Source of the DNA: DATBHW01 sp035307385
GTDB taxonomy: Bacteria; Chloroflexota; Ktedonobacteria; Ktedonobacterales; DATBGS01
Length of the DNA: 64,000 nucleotides
NCBI GenBank assembly: GCA_035307385.1
Contig: DATGID010000024.1
Location: forward strand, 280,299-344,298
Reading direction: 5' to 3'
Shown here: piece after piece, positions 8,789 through 18,087 of the stretch
How positions within the stretch are numbered: the first letter of the stretch is position 1
How the letters are laid out: the number at the start of each line of letters is the position of its first letter
Translations under genes and position numbers: made by a program
The notes under the pieces: generated by a model
What the model saw: only the letters and a program-made list of their open reading frames with translations
What the model was told of the DNA's origin: nothing
Databases searched by the model: none

Positions 8789-10174
8789 ATGACAGCACGT
8801 TTAGAAGGCATGCATCTAGGAAATTACGAGCTTCTTGAGCACATTGGCGCAGGAGGGATGGCGGAGGTCTATCGCGCCCACCAGCAAAACGCCTTTGGAC
8901 GTGAGGTTGCAGTCAAAGTCATCAAACGCGATGTGGCAGAACAACCGCTTTTCTATGAGCGCTTTCTGCGCGAAGCCCAGGCCACAGCGCGGCTCTCGCA
9001 TCCGCATATCTTGCCGCTGATCGAATTGGGAGCGGTAGGCCGCAAGCGCAAACTCTTCTTCTTGGTCATGCCCTATGTTCCCGATGGGACGCTGCGTGAT
9101 CTTCTGGCGCGAACCGGCGAGCCGCTGCCTATCGAAGTGGGTGCTCCGCTCTTTCTGCAACTCTGCGAGGCTGTCGAATATGCCCACGAACAAGGGCTGA
9201 TTCACCGAGATATCAAGCCCAGCAATGTGCTGCTCCAGCGCGAGCGTTATGTGCTGCTGGCCGATTTCGGCATTGCCTTTGATCTGGAGGATACACGCCT
9301 CACCAGCACAGGAGTGGGCCTGGGAACGCCTGAATATACCGCGCCCGAACAGGCGCAGGGGACTGCGGACAAGCGCAACGATATCTACAGTCTGGGAATT
9401 GTGCTCTTCGAGTTGTTGACAGGACAGGTTCCCTACAAAGGTCGAACGCCGTATGAGGTCTTTTACAAACAGACCACAGCTCCCATCCCTTTGCTGCGCG
9501 AGGTGTACCCCGACCTGCCTGAACCACTCACCAGCCTGGACGCCGTGATTCAAAAAGCGTTGGCAAAAGCGCCTGCGGAGCGTTTTCAATCAGCCAGCGC
9601 CTTCAGCGCAGCCTTTCAAGCAGCGCTGGCCGATGCTGCTATTGCGCCAGGCATGTTGCCTGCCGCGCCAGAGGGCAAAGAGCCAATCCTGGCGGGCATT
9701 GCTGGCGCGAATATCCCCACAAACCAGGGGGTCATCACTCCCCCCGATGCTGACCCTCTTGGCGAGCGGCCAACTAATCCAGGCAGTCAACCGGCCAGCT
9801 TCAGAAGGATGACAGACGGATACCTTTCAGCAGGGCAGTCTGCGCTGCACCGAGACAGAAACCCGCTCGTCTTCCTTTCACTGCTGGCCTTGTTGCTGCT
9901 CGGCGGGGCAGCGCTGGCGCTATCCGTGGCGCTCCTCAATGGCGTTGGCCCATCCAATTCGCTCAGCGCGCCACATCTGCAACCCACAGCCAGCCCCCAC
10001 AAGCAGAACACTCCTACTCTTCAGCCGACGCAGCCGCCGCGCAGTAATCCCACATCGACGCCCACGCCGACGCCTTCTCCGACGCCCAACCCTAGCCCGA
10101 CGCCTACTCCCAGTCCGAATCCCAGCCCGACGCCCACGCCAACGGCAGTTCCGCTGCCTACACTGACCCCCTAA
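8789..10174 (+). CDS. Eukaryotic-type Ser/Thr protein kinase with C-terminal membrane anchor
   Basis: A 461-residue Hanks-type kinase with all catalytic elements: glycine loop IGAGGMAEVY (19-28), ATP-binding Lys43 in VAVK, helix-C Glu62, HRDIKPSN (139-146) with catalytic Asp141, DFG at 159-161 and the APE segment with TAPEQ near 184-188. After the kinase domain come a linker of about 100 residues, one membrane helix (about 375-400) and a C-terminal tail made almost only of Thr, Pro, Ser and Asn, which should lie outside the cell or anchor in the wall. There is no PASTA domain. The ATG at 8789 has AGAAGGA upstream and gives the kinase fold directly; the frame is open from 8687. It opens the island containing three dynamin-like proteins. 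Confidence 0.93.
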   Translation: MTARLEGMHLGNYELLEHIGAGGMAEVYRAHQQNAFGREVAVKVIKRDVAEQPLFYERFLREAQATARLSHPHILPLIELGAVGRKRKLFFLVMPYVPDGTLRDLLARTGEPLPIEVGAPLFLQLCEAVEYAHEQGLIHRDIKPSNVLLQRERYVLLADFGIAFDLEDTRLTSTGVGLGTPEYTAPEQAQGTADKRNDIYSLGIVLFELLTGQVPYKGRTPYEVFYKQTTAPIPLLREVYPDLPEPLTSLDAVIQKALAKAPAERFQSASAFSAAFQAALADAAIAPGMLPAAPEGKEPILAGIAGANIPTNQGVITPPDADPLGERPTNPGSQPASFRRMTDGYLSAGQSALHRDRNPLVFLSLLALLLLGGAALALSVALLNGVGPSNSLSAPHLQPTASPHKQNTPTLQPTQPPRSNPTSTPTPTPSPTPNPSPTPTPSPNPSPTPTPTAVPLPTLTP

Positions 10175-10292
10175 CCGGGGGCACAGCGGCGTTTTTCCCT
10201 CTTGTCACCTGCCTATCGACTCTGCTATCTTGTATCCAGCAAACCGGAAACAAGAACAGTGAGTAGAGCATAGCCTGAAAGGCAGGCAACGC

Positions 10293-11216
10293 ATGGCAAT
10301 CACCTATGAGGGTCGGAGCTATCAGAGTTTTCAGGACTATCTGGCGCGACAGGCCAGCGATGGGCTGCACGGTGGCGACTCCGCGCCGCTGTATGCGCAT
10401 CCCGTGGATGGATGGATTATCCGCACGCTGAATGCAACGCCAGTCAAGTCGGTGATGAATAGAGCGCTTGATGTGCTGGTCAGCTATCAGTTCGGCTATG
10501 TGCTTGCCAGCAGCATCTTCATCGATGACCAGTCCTTTCCAGACATCTTCGAGGTGCTGGTGCGCTGTGCCAAAGCGCTGGGCATTCCCATCCCCCACGC
10601 CGTCACCAGACACGACATCGCGCTTTTCAACGCCTATACTGCCGGAACCGACGAGTACGCCTTCATCAACGTTTCTTCGGCACTGTGCAAGCATTTCAGC
10701 ATAGAAGAGGCATGCTTTGTGGTCGGGCATGAATGCGGCCATATCGCCTCCGGCCATATGGTCTATCATACTGTCGCCTCGGCGCTGGCGAACGCAGCCC
10801 TGGGGGAGCTTGGACCCATTGGCCCCGTGCTGAAGCTGACGGCAGGCATTCCATTGATGGCCTGGGAGCGACGCTCCGAGGTGACGGCAGACCGCGCGGG
10901 ACTGCTGTGCTGTGGCGACATTGCTGTGGCCGAGCGGTCACTGCTGCGCCTGGTCACCGGCCTGGCCGATGTCGAGCGGGTCGATATGGAAGACTTCCTG
11001 CGGCGCTCCAAAGAAATTCAAGACTATCACAAACTCACCACCATCAAGGAATTCTTATCGACGCACCCACTGATCCCCAAGCGGATTGAGGCGCTGCGCC
11101 TCTTTGCCGACTCCGAACCCTATTACACGCTTTCTGGCAAGCCGAAGCCAGAAGGCAAGACGCTGCTCAGCCGCGAGGAACTGGATCGCCGAGTCAACCA
11201 GATCGTTCAGCCCTGA
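10293..11216 (+). CDS. M48-family zinc metallopeptidase
   Basis: A 307-residue peptidase with the zinc signature HECGH (residues 146-150, Glu147 catalytic) and a third ligand candidate Glu196 in the SEVTADRAG helix, both diagnostic for family M48 (HtpX/Ste24/Oma1-like). A hydrophobic stretch near 160-190 (ALANAALGELGPIGPVL) could dip into the membrane, but there is no HtpX-like N-terminal pair of helices. M48 enzymes degrade damaged membrane proteins. The gene lies 118 bases behind the kinase and 45 bases before the first dynamin-like gene, all in the same direction, so it probably belongs to one operon with them. Confidence 0.9.
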   Translation: MAITYEGRSYQSFQDYLARQASDGLHGGDSAPLYAHPVDGWIIRTLNATPVKSVMNRALDVLVSYQFGYVLASSIFIDDQSFPDIFEVLVRCAKALGIPIPHAVTRHDIALFNAYTAGTDEYAFINVSSALCKHFSIEEACFVVGHECGHIASGHMVYHTVASALANAALGELGPIGPVLKLTAGIPLMAWERRSEVTADRAGLLCCGDIAVAERSLLRLVTGLADVERVDMEDFLRRSKEIQDYHKLTTIKEFLSTHPLIPKRIEALRLFADSEPYYTLSGKPKPEGKTLLSREELDRRVNQIVQP

Positions 11217-11261
11217 GCTTGCCACGCCAGCTAGAAAGATCACAGGGAGGTCTCTACAGCT

Positions 11262-13016
11262 ATGCCAGAAACAATAGCCTCCTTTTTAGAGCAAATAAGA
11301 GACGCGGCTCAGCCGCTTGAAGAAGTCCAACTGCTTGATTTGATCGCCGCTGTACAGGAGCACAGCGATCAGCCTACCTTGCGTATTCTGATCGTCGGCC
11401 TCACTGGCTCTGGCAGATGTTCGCTCGCGAACGCGCTGATCGGCCAGCCGAAACTGCTGCCCACGTCGCCGATTCCCAAAGCGCCAATTCCCCTCCAGGT
11501 GCAGCACGCGGAGCGGCTTTCCGTCGAGGCTCTGCATAATGATGGCAGCAAAACAGCGCTTCAGCCCGAAGACCTGCGCAGCTTTCTGACTAGTCCCACG
11601 ACTGATACCAGTCACTATCGTTCCATCGAAATCAACGCGCCCGCCGACCTGCTTAAAACCGCCCGGTTCAGGCTGGAAAGCATCGGCGCGGCGCGTTCGG
11701 CTGCCGAATGGAAAGAACTGTTGGCGAGCGTCGATTATCTTTTCCTGACGCTCAAAGCCACAGCCCTGCTTTCAGAGGATGAACGCGCCTTTGTACGCGA
11801 TATGCTGAACGCGAGCTTTGGGCTGGAGCGCGTGACCATCGTCATCAATCAGATTGATCTGATCGACCAGGAAGAGCGGCCCGAACTCGTCGAGCGGGTG
11901 CGCACGTTCCTGGGTCCATTTGAAAGCCAGCCCGCCATCCTCAGCTTTGCAGCGACGCAGGCCAATCGCGGCGAAGAGGCCGAGGCGAGCGACAACGGCT
12001 ACGACGCCATGATGCGCTTCAAGAATGACCTGCTTGACCAGGCTCAGCCATTGCACACATCAAGCCTGCTGCAAGGGGCGACGCTCTGCCTGATGGCTTT
12101 GGAAGAAGCGGTCACCAGGCAACAAGCGCTGCTGGCGACCAATGAGAGCGACCTGAAAGAACTGCTGGGCAAGATCGAGTCTCAGCAGCAGTGGCTGCCT
12201 TCGCGCGTGGAGCGTGTTCAGCAGCGCATCGATACCTTCATCAATACGATGGTACGCGCGCACTTTTTACGTGAAATCGAGGGCTTCAGCGCTGCCGTGC
12301 AGCAGCAGCTTCCTGGCGAGGTAGCCGCGCAGGACATGGCGACGCTCAAGCGCTATATGCCGGGCTATCTCGAAGTGCTCTGGACCGAGTTTTTCAACGC
12401 GCAGCAGGATGCTGTGCGCAGCAAGCTGGCAACCGAAATGAAGCTGGTCAACCATCTGATCGAGGAAGATTTCCGCGAACTGCTGGAGGGTCAGCGCATC
12501 AACCTGCAAGAGGGCGCAGGCGAATTTGACCCAACACCTGCACGCCTCAAGACGCTGTTGATGCCGCGCCGGGGCAGGCACACAATGGGAACGGTCGCCA
12601 CCGGCATTCAAGTCGCCGGTTTGGTGCTTCTCATCCCCCCATTCGGCATCCTGGGGTTGGGGCTGGCGGCCATCGGCATTGGGCAAGCCATTCGTATGAT
12701 CTTCAAGAAAGATGGCGATGCTGCCGATAAGCAGGCGTTCATCACCTCCGCAGTCAAAGCCATTCGGGAATTGGAGGCGCAGATCAAAAAGCAGGTGGCA
12801 AGCCGCTTCGATGCCATGAGCCGGGAAATGAAACAGGCCGTTGCTGATCGCTACGCGCAAGAGCTTGCCAGAATCCAGCAGGTGCTGGAAGAGAGCCTGG
12901 CCTGGCGCGAGAACCTTTCAACCAAGCAAGGGCATTTGACCACCCTGATGGAGAAGACTATACCCGCCCTGCGCAAGCAGCTTCATCACCTTGAGGATGC
13001 AGAGGGGGCAGCATGA
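11262..13016 (+). CDS. Dynamin-like protein 1, with degenerate GTP-binding motifs
   Basis: A 584-residue protein with the layout of a bacterial dynamin-like protein: N-terminal G domain, helical stalk (about 250-430), a paired hydrophobic hairpin at about 443-480 (VAGLVLLIPPFGILGLGLAA) and a C-terminal helical bundle. The GTP-binding motifs are degraded: the P-loop reads GLTGSGRCS (46-54), so the Lys is Arg and the following Ser/Thr is Cys; the place of DxPG reads ESIG (about 139-142); G4 reads NQID (196-199). It may bind nucleotide poorly or not at all and act as a partner of the two intact paralogs downstream. An AGGGAGG lies 11 bases before the ATG. Its stop overlaps the next start (ATGA), so the two are translationally coupled. 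Confidence 0.85.
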   Translation: MPETIASFLEQIRDAAQPLEEVQLLDLIAAVQEHSDQPTLRILIVGLTGSGRCSLANALIGQPKLLPTSPIPKAPIPLQVQHAERLSVEALHNDGSKTALQPEDLRSFLTSPTTDTSHYRSIEINAPADLLKTARFRLESIGAARSAAEWKELLASVDYLFLTLKATALLSEDERAFVRDMLNASFGLERVTIVINQIDLIDQEERPELVERVRTFLGPFESQPAILSFAATQANRGEEAEASDNGYDAMMRFKNDLLDQAQPLHTSSLLQGATLCLMALEEAVTRQQALLATNESDLKELLGKIESQQQWLPSRVERVQQRIDTFINTMVRAHFLREIEGFSAAVQQQLPGEVAAQDMATLKRYMPGYLEVLWTEFFNAQQDAVRSKLATEMKLVNHLIEEDFRELLEGQRINLQEGAGEFDPTPARLKTLLMPRRGRHTMGTVATGIQVAGLVLLIPPFGILGLGLAAIGIGQAIRMIFKKDGDAADKQAFITSAVKAIRELEAQIKKQVASRFDAMSREMKQAVADRYAQELARIQQVLEESLAWRENLSTKQGHLTTLMEKTIPALRKQLHHLEDAEGAA

Positions 13017-15136
13017 GCAGCGGCGGATTTAGCGCAGCCCAGCAGAAAGTCAAGGCGCTGCTGTTCGTGTTACGCGACGCAGCCACGCTGATCGGCGAGC
13101 CAGGACAAAAGGCCATCGCGCTGAAAACGGGCGCCCAGGCGCTGCCAGGCCTGGGCCTGACCAGCGATGCCGCCAGCCTGGAGATCAGAGCGAGCGATAT
13201 CGAGCAAGGCATCTTCAAGGTGCTGGTGCTGGGCGAGTTCAAAAACGGCAAGAGCACTCTGCTCAACGCGATGCTGGGACACAAGACCCTTCCGGCCAGA
13301 GCCGCCCCAGCCACGGCCATTATCACTGAACTGGTCTATGGCAAGCGCGAGGATGTGGCGATCTATGAAGCGGGCAAAGCCACGCCGCGCCGCTTAAGCT
13401 GGGAAGCGTTTGTTCAGGAATTTCAACTGAGTGAGCGCGACATTCAAACGCTCAAGCAGCAGCAATATCTTGATCGCTTTCAAGACGTGGAATACGCCCA
13501 GATCGAATGCCAGCACCCTTTCTGCGCGAACGGCGTGCGGCTCATCGATTCGCCCGGCCTGGGCGAGCACATCAGCCGCACGCGCGTGTCAACCAACTTT
13601 CTCAAGCAGGCCCAGGCGGTGATCGTCGTGCTCAATGCCATCAGCATTCTGACCGAAGCCGAGCGCGCCTATATCGAGCGACTGGGCGAGGGGCGGCTGA
13701 ATCAGGTCTTTTTCGTCATTAACCGCATCAATCAGATCGAGCAGGACGAGGTCGAGAGCATCAAAAGCTGGGTGCAGCAGACCCTCAAGCCGCATTTTGT
13801 CAACGAAGAGGGCGATTTCGATGAGGTGTTTTACGCGCGGCGCGTCTTTTTCGTGAATGCCAAAGGCGCGCTGGATGCCCGCCTGACCATCCCCAACAAC
13901 GAGGCGCTGCTGGAATCTTCAGGACTGCCTATCCTGGAAGACGAACTGGAGCACTTTCTCACCACCGATGAGAAACTGACGGCATCGCTTGATGGCACCC
14001 TCCAGACGCTGGCCTACGTCGTCGCCAACGCGCGCCGCCGCATTGCCCAGCAGCAGCGCTCGCTGGGCGAGCCGCTGGAAGATTTGGCGCGACGCCGCGA
14101 GGAGACAGAGCAGCGCCTGGCTGCCCTGGACCTGACAAGGCAAGATATTGAGCGCACCATTCTCTTCTTTGGCGAAAGCGTCAAGCAAAAAATCTATCTG
14201 AGCTTGCTCAATTTTATCGAGCGCATGCACGATACCTGGCCGGAAGATTCCATCAAGCTGATGAACCTGGCCGAAGCGATGGGCGCGATGGACTTGCTCA
14301 AGTCGTTTCTCTCGCAAGAGGCGAAAGAGAAAGTCGTCGCGGCAGTCAAGAAGGAAATCCGTTCTTATCTTCAGGTGAAGCTCACCCAATGGTCCGAAAC
14401 CATACCGGCCCTGGTGCAGCCGGACCTGAAGAAGCTCACCACCGAACTAGAAGCGCTGGCAGTCGAGTTTCAGCGCGAACTGGACGCCATCGGGAACGTT
14501 TTTGCCAGCGGAAACGACACCCGCAGCCACCGGCCTGATAAGAAGGGCGCGGGGCTATTGCAGCTTTTGCTGGGCGTGGCCGATCTTTCGCAGATGACCG
14601 GAAGCATGCTGAGCCAGCCCGATTGGGAAGGATTCTTCGGGCAATCGCTTCAGCAGGCCATCACGGTCAGCACCATCTTCAGCTTCTTTGGTGGCGTCGC
14701 CTCCTGGGGTTGGCTGCTGCTGCTCATCGACGAGTTTCTCTCTTTGGTCACGCAGGGGCCGGTCTTCAGCACGTGGGTACTCAAACCGCTGGGAGAAAAG
14801 CTTCACGAGAATCTGTTGAAGGAAGCGCCGACGAAGCAAGATGACATCTATCGCCGCGTCGATCATATCTTCGCTGACCTGGCGGGTCAGGTAACCAAGG
14901 CGCTGCAAGATTACATCGAAGAGGCCCGGCGCGAGCAGCAGTCCATCATCCAGGCCAAAGAGCAGGAGGGCTTTTCCGCCGAGCAAGAACGGCAGCGGTT
15001 GGAGCGGCTGCTCGCCGAACTGCTGGAACTGCTGAACAGCGCCAGTGAAATTGTGCACGATAAACGCCTGACGGCTGAGGAACTGGAGCGGCTGCTGGCA
15101 GGCGAACCGCTCTTGCCCGTCGACAGCGTGGCATAG
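13013..15136 (+). CDS. Dynamin-like protein 2
   Basis: A 707-residue bacterial dynamin-like GTPase. P-loop GEFKNGKST (74-82), DSPG (179-182) and a G4 of form NRIN (237-240, Asp replaced by Asn) follow the family order; the hallmark segment with ALPARAAPATAI-like sequence after the P-loop is present as LPARAAPATAI. A long helical stalk follows, then a hydrophobic membrane-binding paddle around 550-590 (FSFFGGVASWGWLLLLID) and a coiled-coil C terminus rich in Glu, Arg and Leu. Such proteins bind and remodel membranes upon GTP-driven assembly, often as unlike pairs encoded side by side. It overlaps the preceding gene by four bases and precedes the third by 15 bases. Confidence 0.92.
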   Translation: MSSGGFSAAQQKVKALLFVLRDAATLIGEPGQKAIALKTGAQALPGLGLTSDAASLEIRASDIEQGIFKVLVLGEFKNGKSTLLNAMLGHKTLPARAAPATAIITELVYGKREDVAIYEAGKATPRRLSWEAFVQEFQLSERDIQTLKQQQYLDRFQDVEYAQIECQHPFCANGVRLIDSPGLGEHISRTRVSTNFLKQAQAVIVVLNAISILTEAERAYIERLGEGRLNQVFFVINRINQIEQDEVESIKSWVQQTLKPHFVNEEGDFDEVFYARRVFFVNAKGALDARLTIPNNEALLESSGLPILEDELEHFLTTDEKLTASLDGTLQTLAYVVANARRRIAQQQRSLGEPLEDLARRREETEQRLAALDLTRQDIERTILFFGESVKQKIYLSLLNFIERMHDTWPEDSIKLMNLAEAMGAMDLLKSFLSQEAKEKVVAAVKKEIRSYLQVKLTQWSETIPALVQPDLKKLTTELEALAVEFQRELDAIGNVFASGNDTRSHRPDKKGAGLLQLLLGVADLSQMTGSMLSQPDWEGFFGQSLQQAITVSTIFSFFGGVASWGWLLLLIDEFLSLVTQGPVFSTWVLKPLGEKLHENLLKEAPTKQDDIYRRVDHIFADLAGQVTKALQDYIEEARREQQSIIQAKEQEGFSAEQERQRLERLLAELLELLNSASEIVHDKRLTAEELERLLAGEPLLPVDSVA

Positions 15137-15151
15137 AGGGATGGGAGCCGG

Positions 15152-16819
15152 ATGGAGTTTCATGAACGCCTGGCGCCGCTGGAGCCGTTCTTCGCGCTTT
15201 CGATAGGGCAAGCCCCGGCGCCCCTGAAGGCCACACTTCAGCCGCTGCTCACCATGCGTGAGGTGCTCTGGCGCAAGGAAGCACAAATCACCTTCTTTGG
15301 TGGCTTCAAGGCGGGCAAATCCACCCTGCTCAACGCGATCATGGGCTGGTCGCTGCTGCCAGCGCGCGCCAACCGCGCCACAGGTGTCATCACCAAAGTG
15401 CAGTATGCGGCCCAGGCGTCGGCAAGCGTTGCGCGCCGCGCGCCCGATGGCAAGGCGCGGGAAGAGCCAATTTTGCTGGATGAGATTGGCCGCTACGTCT
15501 TTCTCGATCTTTCGGAGATGGTTGCCAGAGCGCCAGCCGACGTTGATGCCGTGACCATTCACCTGCCGCTCGCGCTCCTCAAGCACGGTTGCATCCTTGC
15601 CGACACCCCAGGCCTGATGGACAACCAGACCCTCACCGAGCGCTGCTATCGCGAATTAGAGCGCTCCGATCTGGCCGTCATGGTGCTTTCGGCGGTCAAG
15701 CTGCTCGCCGATGAGGAACGGGCAGCGGCAGAGCGTGCGCAGGAACTGCTTCAGGGCAATCTGGTCTTCATCGTCAACCGACTGGATATGATCGACGCCG
15801 AAGATAAAGATGATCTGCTGGCCTGGGCGCGCAGCAGCCTGGAGGGCCACGGCAACAGTCTGGTGGGGCAGCCAGCCGTATTCGCCACCGAAGCCAAAGG
15901 CGCGCTGGAGGCGCGCAAGACCGGCCAGCAGGACGAGGCAGTGGCCGGATTGCAAGCGTTTGAACACTGGCTGGAAGCGCTGCTGGACAGTCCCGCGCTG
16001 GAACAGATGGCGATGCGTTCGCGCCTGAGCGCCCTGACCTATCTGCTGGGGCAGGCGCGCCAGAAGCTGCAAGCTGGGCTGGCTGAAACGCAGCAAACGG
16101 CATCAGAACTGGAGAAGCAGGAAACCGCCTCGGCGGCTCAACGGGAGCGACAGTTCAAGCGCGAAGTCGACGAAGCGCTGCTGGGCCTCAGCAGCTTCAA
16201 AAGCAATCTGGGGCAACTGGGCGACCATTTCATCTATCACTGCGTGCAATCGGTGCAAGACCTGATCGACTGCGACGAGCGATGGGCTTCGCAAGAGAAG
16301 CTGCGCGTGTGCTTCGAGTCGGCTATCGCTGTCTATGCCAGCACCGTCAATCACCGAACCAGGGAAGAGCTTCGCGGGCTATCTGTGCCGGTGGTCATCT
16401 TCGAGCCGGGGGCCAGGCGCGCCATTGATGTGGGAACCATTAGAGACCCATCGGCAAAGCTGGCCGTTGGCGCGGGCATGGTCCTGAACACAGTGCTTGA
16501 AACCGGCCTGGTCGGCTCATCGTTCGTCAACTGGATTACGAAGTCACTGCTCACCGATGATGCCCGGCAGAAGCTGCTTGGAACCGTCCGGCAAGCCGCG
16601 CTGGAGATTCTTCCGGCGCTGCGCAGCGAGGCCGAAAGCTACCTGGAACAGATGGAAGCATTGGTGCGGCGCTTTGGGCGGGCACACCAGCCCGACACCG
16701 AGCCATCGGCCAGTCTCTGGGCCGCCCGTCAGATCGAGGAGTATTATCGCGGGCTGGTCACATGGGCCAACGATTTCCAGCAGGCGCTTGACACAGTGAA
16801 ACAAACGCTCGCTTTCTAA
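15152..16819 (+). CDS. Dynamin-like protein 3
   Basis: A 555-residue dynamin-like GTPase and the most canonical of the three in its motifs: P-loop GGFKAGKST (50-58), LPARANRATGVI after it, DTPG (151-154) and NRLD (209-212). A helical stalk with coiled-coil character follows (about 310-400), then a moderately hydrophobic segment near 435-465 (VGAGMVLNTVLETGLVGSSFV) that may be the membrane-contacting part, and a short helical C terminus. It is shorter than its neighbour and lacks a long terminal coil. The ATG has GGGAG four bases upstream and begins 15 bases after the second dynamin gene, so the three form one translational block. Confidence 0.92.
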   Translation: MEFHERLAPLEPFFALSIGQAPAPLKATLQPLLTMREVLWRKEAQITFFGGFKAGKSTLLNAIMGWSLLPARANRATGVITKVQYAAQASASVARRAPDGKAREEPILLDEIGRYVFLDLSEMVARAPADVDAVTIHLPLALLKHGCILADTPGLMDNQTLTERCYRELERSDLAVMVLSAVKLLADEERAAAERAQELLQGNLVFIVNRLDMIDAEDKDDLLAWARSSLEGHGNSLVGQPAVFATEAKGALEARKTGQQDEAVAGLQAFEHWLEALLDSPALEQMAMRSRLSALTYLLGQARQKLQAGLAETQQTASELEKQETASAAQRERQFKREVDEALLGLSSFKSNLGQLGDHFIYHCVQSVQDLIDCDERWASQEKLRVCFESAIAVYASTVNHRTREELRGLSVPVVIFEPGARRAIDVGTIRDPSAKLAVGAGMVLNTVLETGLVGSSFVNWITKSLLTDDARQKLLGTVRQAALEILPALRSEAESYLEQMEALVRRFGRAHQPDTEPSASLWAARQIEEYYRGLVTWANDFQQALDTVKQTLAF

Positions 16820-16832
16820 CTTCACCCTTCTC

Positions 16833-16861
16833 TTGATGCTCTTAACAAGCGGGCCTACAAT
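16833..16861 (+). promoter_or_regulatory. Sigma-70-like promoter before the pseudokinase gene
   Basis: TTGATG at 16833-16838 and TACAAT at 16856-16861 are separated by 17 bases, a close match to the housekeeping consensus. It lies in the 108-base space between the third dynamin-like gene and the pseudokinase gene, so the pseudokinase can be expressed independently of the upstream block. Confidence 0.6.
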
Positions 16862-16927
16862 ATATTACAGGCGAGAGGCCAGAAAGAGCAGAAGCAGCTT
16901 GAAGCCTCTCCCAAGAGGAGGCAGCCA

Positions 16928-18070
16928 ATGGCTGACCGGACAGGCCAACAGTTTGGCATATATCAACTGACCAGCTTGCTCGCTGAAAATGCGCTGGCCG
17001 AAGTCTATCGCGGCGAACAGCGCTATTCCCATATCGATGTCGCCATCAAATTGCTGCGGCACCCGCTGGAAACAACGCAGGAGATCGACGCTTTTCGCGG
17101 CGAAGCACGCACCCTTGCCGCGCTCGGCAATCCGCATATTGCGCGAGTGCTCAGCTTCGATGTCCAGAACCAGGTCGGCTATCTGGTCATGGACTATGTG
17201 CCTGGGGGCACACTGCGACAGCGCCATCCCGGCGGCGAAGCGCTGTCTCTGGAAACCATCCTCCCCTCTATCAAACAGGTTGCCGAGGCTGTAGACTATG
17301 CGCATAGCCAGGGCGTCGTGCATCAAGCCTTGCGGCCAGAGAAGCTGCTCGTAGGGCATCAGGATGAGATTGTGCTCGCTGGCTTTTATCTGGCCTCGGC
17401 ATACCCGCCCGCAGAGAACGAGACAGCCGCGAAGCCCAACCGTGTCAGCGCCTATCTGGCTCCTGAACAACTCCAGCAGAAACCAGTTCCGGCCAGCGAT
17501 CAATACGCGCTGGGCATCATCATCTACGAATGGCTCAGCGGCGCTGTGCCCTTTCAGGGGTCCGGGGTAGAACTGGCTCAGCATATTCTCAAATCGGCTC
17601 CTCCGCCCTTGCATAGGGGCGCACTGGCCGTTGCGCCAGCCGTTGAACGGGTAGTGATGCGGGCGTTGGCAAAAGACCCGGCCAAACGCTTCCCGAGCAT
17701 CCAGGCGCTTGCCGATGCGCTGGAAGAAGCCTCGCATGCGCCAGCGCCACAACCTACCACGGCTGCGGCTGCTGTATCAGCATCTACGCCCAAACAGCCC
17801 GCTGCTGCTGGACACGCGCCCGCACCTCAGGCCGCTGCCTATCCACCGGCTGTGCAGGCGCATGCCAGAACGCCGCAGCCTACGCCACAGCAAGCATGGC
17901 AGCAGAGACAGCAAGCGCCCTATCAGACGCCAGTCCAGCCAGCAGCCTGGCAGCGTCCGGCTGCGCCGACACGATCAGTACGTTCGAATAACGCGAATAC
18001 CGTAGGGTGCCTCATTGCTCTTGCCATCATAGTGATAGTGTTTGTCTTGATTCTTGCTAATATCCATTAA
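16928..18070 (+). CDS. Tail-anchored Ser/Thr pseudokinase
   Basis: A 380-residue protein with a Hanks-kinase fold whose catalytic residues are lost. Lys41 of VAIK is kept, but the glycine loop reads LLAENALAEVY (17-27), the HRDLKPEN motif reads HQALRPEKLL (132-141, no catalytic Asp) and DFG reads AGF (151-153). The later parts of the fold are conserved: LAPEQ, SDQYALGIIIYEWL and the ALAKDPAKRF helix. A linker of about 90 residues rich in Ala, Pro and Gln leads to one membrane helix at the very C terminus (about 357-378), so the domain is held at the inner membrane face. AGGAGG precedes the ATG. It closes the dynamin island and may scaffold or sense rather than phosphorylate. Confidence 0.88.
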   Translation: MADRTGQQFGIYQLTSLLAENALAEVYRGEQRYSHIDVAIKLLRHPLETTQEIDAFRGEARTLAALGNPHIARVLSFDVQNQVGYLVMDYVPGGTLRQRHPGGEALSLETILPSIKQVAEAVDYAHSQGVVHQALRPEKLLVGHQDEIVLAGFYLASAYPPAENETAAKPNRVSAYLAPEQLQQKPVPASDQYALGIIIYEWLSGAVPFQGSGVELAQHILKSAPPPLHRGALAVAPAVERVVMRALAKDPAKRFPSIQALADALEEASHAPAPQPTTAAAAVSASTPKQPAAAGHAPAPQAAAYPPAVQAHARTPQPTPQQAWQQRQQAPYQTPVQPAAWQRPAAPTRSVRSNNANTVGCLIALAIIVIVFVLILANIH

Positions 18071-18087
18071 AGCGGCTGAGCGTTTTG

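Noticed and set aside
10021..10174. Thr/Pro tandem coding repeat at the kinase C terminus
   Set aside because: This is a low-complexity wall or spacer tail common in bacterial kinases, not a separate repeat element or array.
8789..18070. Reading the dynamin island as an anti-phage defence island
   Set aside because: Bacterial dynamins have been linked to phage tolerance, but no nuclease, transposase or other defence gene, nor a composition change, was seen next to it. Kept only as an untested possibility within the island finding.
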